Source: an uncultured Actinotalea sp. (GTDB taxonomy: Bacteria; Actinomycetota; Actinomycetes; Actinomycetales; Cellulomonadaceae). Taken from it: a stretch of DNA of 20,569 nucleotides. Where the stretch lies: the NCBI RefSeq assembly GCF_946885855.1, contig NZ_CAMPHH010000019.1:1-20569 (forward strand), given 5' to 3'. The notes beneath the pieces are model-generated. The model worked only from the letters and a program-made list of their open reading frames with translations, was not told the DNA's origin and did no database searches. Positions within the stretch are counted from its first letter, which is position 1; each line of letters opens with the position of its first letter. The translations under genes were made by a program, and so were the position numbers. Positions 20,485 to 20,569 of this stretch are shown here, piece by piece.

Positions 20485-20569
20485 ATGTGCGGCCGCTACG
20501 CCTCCAGCCGGCGTCCCGAGGACCTGATCGAGGAGTGGATCGACTTCAAGCGCACCAACGAGATCGACC
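20485..20569 (+). CDS. SOS-response-associated peptidase, YedK/HMCES family (5' end only)
   Basis: Only the first 28 codons are in the window; the gene continues past the right edge. The protein begins Met-Cys-Gly-Arg-Tyr, the invariant N-terminus of the SRAP family. After Met removal the Cys2 amine and thiol form a covalent thiazolidine link to abasic sites in single-stranded DNA. The continuation ASSRRPEDLIEEW agrees with family members. The start is fixed by the catalytic Cys at position 2. It is divergent from the MFS exporter. No LexA box is evident in the 96-base gap, so SOS control cannot be claimed here. Confidence 0.88.
   Translation, partial: MCGRYASSRRPEDLIEEWIDFKRTNEID

Overview
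The window is very GC-rich (GC3 close to saturation in the real genes, many GTG starts). Its gene set is that of a high-GC actinobacterium. Cellulomonas-like Micrococcales (Cellulomonadaceae/Promicromonosporaceae) is my best guess from gene content and codon use, not from any search. I see no phage genes, insertion sequence, CRISPR array, tRNA or rRNA. This is chromosomal housekeeping sequence with unusually rich intergenic structure.

Layout. (1) 1-1883: malQ (4-alpha-glucanotransferase, minus strand), with a strong 3' hairpin at the left edge. (2) 1884-2752: 869 bases with no credible gene, but with a perfect 16-bp inverted repeat, two LacI-type operator-like palindromes, a 23-bp palindrome and short tandem repeats. 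(3) 2753-3781: a membrane-anchored thioredoxin-fold protein followed by a four-helix DUF4395 protein with its own CxxC, probably one redox pair. (4) 3802-5232: sdaA, a [4Fe-4S] L-serine dehydratase (minus). (5) 5233-5530: a divergent control region with an eight-unit repeat array and a DtxR/IdeR-type iron box overlapping a promoter. (6) 5531-9381: a ferric-iron ABC importer operon (lipoprotein, fused double permease, ATPase). (7) 9560-11470: a lipoprotein class B penicillin-binding protein. (8) 11495-13108: an S4-domain RNA-binding protein and an AI-2E family membrane protein (minus). (9) 13288-14970: pgi (minus). (10) 15142-16635: an RNB-domain exoribonuclease (minus), whose 3' end is tandemly repeated. 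(11) 16795-17679: a DUF72 protein. (12) 17716-20388: a class I/II aminotransferase and a Bcr/CflA-type MFS exporter (minus). (13) 20485 to the edge: the start of a YedK/HMCES-type SOS-response protein.

How it fits together. malQ and pgi serve alpha-glucan and glucose-phosphate metabolism. The iron operon appears to be iron-repressed through the IdeR box. The most coherent regulatory signal is a recurring leaderless-promoter layout. A TAnnnT hexamer sits exactly 6 nt before the start codon of the AI-2E, S4, DUF72 and aminotransferase genes; weaker versions precede the YedK and thioredoxin genes, and an 8-nt version precedes pgi. In two gene pairs the TAG stop of the upstream gene forms the first three bases of the downstream -10 hexamer. 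I found no clearly new multi-gene system. The best candidates for follow-up are the thioredoxin/DUF4395 pair, the stop-codon/-10 overlap, and the duplicated 3' end of the RNase gene.
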